This document shows, piece after piece, positions 35,503-38,027 of a DNA stretch of 38,027 bases (within the stretch, counting starts at the first letter, position 1; each line of letters starts with the position of its first letter). The translations under genes and the position numbers were made by a program. Source of the DNA: Pseudomonadota bacterium (lineage in GTDB: Bacteria; Pseudomonadota; Alphaproteobacteria; Sphingomonadales; SMXR01); the NCBI GenBank assembly GCA_022574255.1, contig JACZSK010000016.1, positions 1-38,027 of the forward strand, given 5' to 3'. The notes beneath the pieces were generated by a model. It saw only the letters and a list, made by a program, of their open reading frames with translations, was not told the origin of the DNA and ran no database searches.

Positions 35503-36757
35503 AATCCAGTTCGTCGGAACTGTCACCCCATATCGCGGTGTGCGGATTAAAGTCCCGCCACGCCCAGTCGTACGCCGAAACGTACGGTGCGCGCTGCAAC
35601 AACGTCCCTCTGAGCGGGCCATCTGTGGCAATTCCCCTCTCGATATCCCACGTTGAGCCCGTCTCCACGTCTCTGATATCACGTGTGCCGGCCAGTTCGA
35701 CAGAATCGGTTAACTCGAAAGTCAAAACATCCGGCAGATCTCCCGGCCCGCTGAGTCCCCGCCTCGGCGACCTGAGAAAGACGTGTATAACGCGGGTTTC
35801 TTTGTCGGTGAACAGTACGACCGGAAAATCCCCGACCGAGCCGTTGACAACCCCTTCGTTGGCAGCTGAAGCGAAATAAAAGCCGGTCGCGGCCTCGCCG
35901 ATCGAAACGCCGATCACGAACCGGTCAATCGCAATCCGGCCGCGATACTTGAGATCAGCTCGTTCGTCGACGAGCACTTTCGTACCTGGATGCCTATCGA
36001 GCCAGGTGCGCCAGGGAACGAGCTCGTAGGGCAACAGTGTCAGGCGGGTGCCGGTCAACTCGCCACGAACGGCCGCCCCCCAAGGTTGCGACCAGACGCT
36101 CTCGGTCTCCCAGTCCCACCAGGTCATCGCGTTCATAAACAGCAGCCCTTCGTTTCCAAACGTATGGGCCACTCCCTCGATTCGCCGGTCATGCACGAGA
36201 CCGGTGTAGCAAATCGGTCACCAGGTGACCAGCACCGGCGTGCCGCCGACCCTGTCGTTGACCATTTCGCGTATCCGCATCATGCCCACCGGGTAGGCCC
36301 GGGCGTCTCCGTCGATCTCGAGCCCCATGACAAGCTCTTCCGGGTTCAACGCGACTTCGCCCGGAGAGACGAATTTTGGCGAGTAAACAGGATTGATGGC
36401 GTCGCGGGGGATTCTTTCTTCATCGGAAAAAGCAAACCCGCCAAGCGGATTGACCTCGGGTTCGAGTACGCGGAGCTCAGGGTCGGGGTTTATTCGAGCA
36501 AAAGCGGCGACGTCGAATTCCGGAACCTGTAGTACATCCGCCACTTGAGTTGCACCCGTCAGCTGGATTCCATTCGAAATCGGGGCTTCGCCCAATTTCT
36601 GGGTCTCATCGGGCAAATTTGAACCTATTTCTTTGCCGTTCTCCGGCACCGGCAAGTTGGGCGAGCAGGCGGCAACAGCTCCAAAAAGCAGTGTTATCGC
36701 GCCGAGAGTAATCGCCCGGTTGAATAGTGCCGGCCACCGCAGGTTGAGTTCTCCCAT
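35501..36757 (-). CDS. DUF3179-family lipoprotein with in-frame TGA, candidate selenoprotein
   Basis: 418 codons with one internal TGA (36220-36218, codon 180); the frame is otherwise open on both sides. The ATG at 36757 gives a lipoprotein signal (LLFGAVAAC, Cys about residue 31). The downstream half has DUF3179 hallmarks as I know the family: LVHDRR, FGNEGLLF, ETESVWSQPWG and GTRLTLLP. In typical members the TGA position is the first Cys of a (T)W/Y-CPLC motif; here the reading is VTW-TGA-PICYTG, so Sec insertion would give UPIC, a UxxC redox motif. A SECIS-like hairpin follows directly (36178-36216). The enzymatic role of DUF3179 is unknown; the protein would be lipid-anchored outside the cytoplasm. 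Alternatives: a pseudogene by Cys-to-stop mutation, or a sequencing error (TGC/TGT read as TGA). Confidence 0.75.
36178..36216 (-). promoter_or_regulatory. SECIS-like hairpin immediately after the in-frame TGA
   Basis: Starting 2 nt after TGA in the leftward direction: a 5-bp lower stem (CGATT with AATCG), an asymmetric internal loop, a 6-bp upper stem (CCGGTC with GACCGG) and an apical loop UCGUGCAU containing G-U. The apical loop begins 20 nt after the UGA, within the range (about 16-37 nt) described for bacterial SECIS elements. If U and A at the loop ends also pair, the loop becomes CGUGC with G in its first two positions, as the bacterial model asks. Confidence 0.6.
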
Positions 36758-36831
36758 GCTGATTCGATGCGGACGACACAAGATTCGTTGCTATGCCCGG
36801 CAGTTTGCGTGGACAGCGGTCTGCCGTTCCA

Positions 36832-38027
36832 CTAGCCGCCGTCGGGATGCTTCCCCGCGAAATCCTCGGTGGGATCGATTTCATGGGCGGCCAGGAAATC
36901 GGGATCCAGGTTGACGCCCAGCCCCGGTCGGTCGGAGACATAAAGATCACCATCCCGGATGTCGAGCGGGTGGTCGATCATCATGTCGTAGCCCGAAAGG
37001 TCGTAACGTGTGGTCTCCAGTTTGTAGAAGTTGGGCACGCCCATCATTACGTGCGCCCCGGCGATCACGTTGATCGGACCCGATGCGTCGTGCGGCGAGA
37101 TCGGCACGTAGTACGCCTCGGCCATCGAGGCGACTCGTTTGGCCTCGGAGATTCCGCCGACCCAGCAGATGTCGAACATGCAAACGTCCATCGCCCTGCG
37201 ATCGAGCATCTCGCGGAAGTGCCAGCGGGTGGCTACCATCTCGCTTGCAGTGACGGGGTGGTCTACGTGGCGCCGAAAATCGGCCAGGGCGTCGATGTTG
37301 TCCATCCGGACCGGGTCTTCGAACCACATCGGGTTGAACGGGGCGACCTTTCTGGCGATCTGGATTGCTGTCGGCAAGTTCCAGATCGAGTGCATCTCCA
37401 GGGCCACGTCCATCTTGTCACCCACCGCGGCCCGGATTTTCCGGAACGGCTCGGCGCCTTCGTCAAGTTGCTCGGGGGTCAGGTGCTGGCCGTTGTTCTC
37501 TTCTGCGAACTGGTCGAACGGCCAGATCTTCATGGCGGTGATGCCCTCTTCGAGAAGCTCCTCGGCGAGCGCGCCGGCGTCGGTCAGGAAGGCGTGCATG
37601 TCTTCGAGCGGTCCGCCCTGCTCCGGATTCAAATACGCCCGCCGGTTCATTCCGGGGGCGGCGCGGCCGTACGTGTTGCCTGCGCATGTGTTGTAGACGC
37701 GGATGCGATCGCGGGTGAGGCCGCCGAGGACCTGGTACAGCGGTGCGCCTATTCGGCGGGCGTAGAGGTCCCAGAGGGCCATATCGACCGCGGAGAGCGC
37801 CCGCATCTCCGTGCCGCGCGAACGGTTGGTGATTCCGAGCCGGTTGATCTCACGCCAGTGCCGGTCGAGCTTGTTCGGGTCCTTGCCGAGCAGGTAGGAG
37901 GCGATGTCGTTGTGGATGAACGCCTCGACCGACTCGGGTCCGAAGAAGGTCTCGCCGTGTCCGGTGACACCGTCGTCGGACGTTATGTTGACCCATATAA
38001 GCCTCGGATAGAGAGGGTGGATCAGAG
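36832..38027 (-). CDS. Enolase-superfamily enzyme (mandelate racemase/muconate lactonizing type), 5' end missing
   Basis: The frame is open from the right edge to the TAG at 36832, so at least 397 codons are present and the start lies outside the window; the ATG at 37806 is internal (the preceding residues NRSRGTE continue the family pattern). Seen: DDGVTGHGET (N-terminal capping domain), RALSAVDMALWDL, TAMKIWPFD (catalytic-strand Lys), metal ligands in ALEMHSIWN, WFEDPV and TASEMVATR, and SPHDASGP for the C-terminal His. These enzymes abstract a proton alpha to a carboxylate, mostly in sugar-acid dehydration or racemisation; the substrate cannot be named. The 36758-36831 gap before the DUF3179 gene is 74 bp, so the two may be co-transcribed. 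Confidence 0.88.
   Translation of the reverse strand, partial: LIHPLYPRLIWVNITSDDGVTGHGETFFGPESVEAFIHNDIASYLLGKDPNKLDRHWREINRLGITNRSRGTEMRALSAVDMALWDLYARRIGAPLYQVLGGLTRDRIRVYNTCAGNTYGRAAPGMNRRAYLNPEQGGPLEDMHAFLTDAGALAEELLEEGITAMKIWPFDQFAEENNGQHLTPEQLDEGAEPFRKIRAAVGDKMDVALEMHSIWNLPTAIQIARKVAPFNPMWFEDPVRMDNIDALADFRRHVDHPVTASEMVATRWHFREMLDRRAMDVCMFDICWVGGISEAKRVASMAEAYYVPISPHDASGPINVIAGAHVMMGVPNFYKLETTRYDLSGYDMMIDHPLDIRDGDLYVSDRPGLGVNLDPDFLAAHEIDPTEDFAGKHPDGG

Noticed and set aside
35501-36781. Two separate genes (a short lipoprotein and a downstream protein starting at a GTG)
   Set aside because: Both pieces are in the same frame, separated by a single TGA, and together make one DUF3179 protein; the supposed GTG start falls inside a conserved LVHDRR segment and has no ribosome site.
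35468-38027. Assembly chimera at the right end
   Set aside because: The DUF3179 and enolase genes are unlike the rest in function, but there is no sequence break, repeat or sharp composition change at the junction that I can see; left as undecided rather than claimed.

Overview
The window looks like a chromosomal segment of a GC-rich proteobacterium, most likely an alphaproteobacterium. This rests on gene types (MetX/MetB, HdrB/HdrC next to QmoAB, AprBA with a dissimilatory-type Sat), codon use and the operon style of short gaps and 4-base ATGA/GTGA/TTGA overlaps; no rRNA or tRNA gene is present to settle it. It is probably a sulfur-oxidising or otherwise dissimilatory sulfur-metabolising organism, since sat, aprBA and qmoAB are present.

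Layout. 1-377: three and a half 66-bp tandem repeats plus a C-rich repeat. 378-5258: a ferredoxin-reductase-type flavoprotein, a lipoprotein M3 peptidyl-dipeptidase, and a class V aminotransferase. 5462-16381: a sulfur-energy island. qmoA-qmoB-hdrC-hdrB run leftward, divergent from sat, an ankyrin-repeat gene, aprB, aprA and a YkgJ-like cysteine-cluster gene. A 267-bp MITE-like element sits exactly at the sat stop codon. 16409-20073: thrB, then proB-proA. 20085-24890 (leftward): a SAM-I riboswitch drives metX-metB, and a Thr/Ile-rich leader peptide with attenuator precedes a fused aspartokinase-like/homoserine dehydrogenase gene. 25059-35467: a Leu/Ile/Val-rich leader peptide and attenuator precede a nine-gene operon ilvD-ilvC-ilvB-ilvN-leuA-ilvE-leuC-leuD-leuB. 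It covers everything from pyruvate to valine and leucine and the common steps to isoleucine. 35501-38027 (leftward): a DUF3179-type lipoprotein gene with an in-frame TGA, and an enolase-superfamily gene cut by the right edge.

How it works together. Qmo/Hdr proteins are expected to exchange electrons with AprBA, and Sat links APS to sulfate and ATP. The amino-acid half is heavily controlled at the RNA level: a SAM-I riboswitch for methionine synthesis, and three attenuators of one design (short ORF whose 3' end can pair with the 5' arm of a terminator lying 33-34 nt past the stop) for the threonine, branched-chain and, less surely, proline genes. Two key enzymes, the AK-like/Hom fusion and LeuA, lack the usual allosteric domains, which fits a shift of control to transcription.

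The most striking signal is in the DUF3179 gene at 35501-36757. One in-frame TGA replaces the first Cys of the conserved CPxC motif and is followed at once by a 39-nt hairpin with the position and loop of a bacterial SECIS element. This makes it a candidate selenoprotein with a UxxC redox motif; a nonsense-mutated pseudogene is the main alternative.
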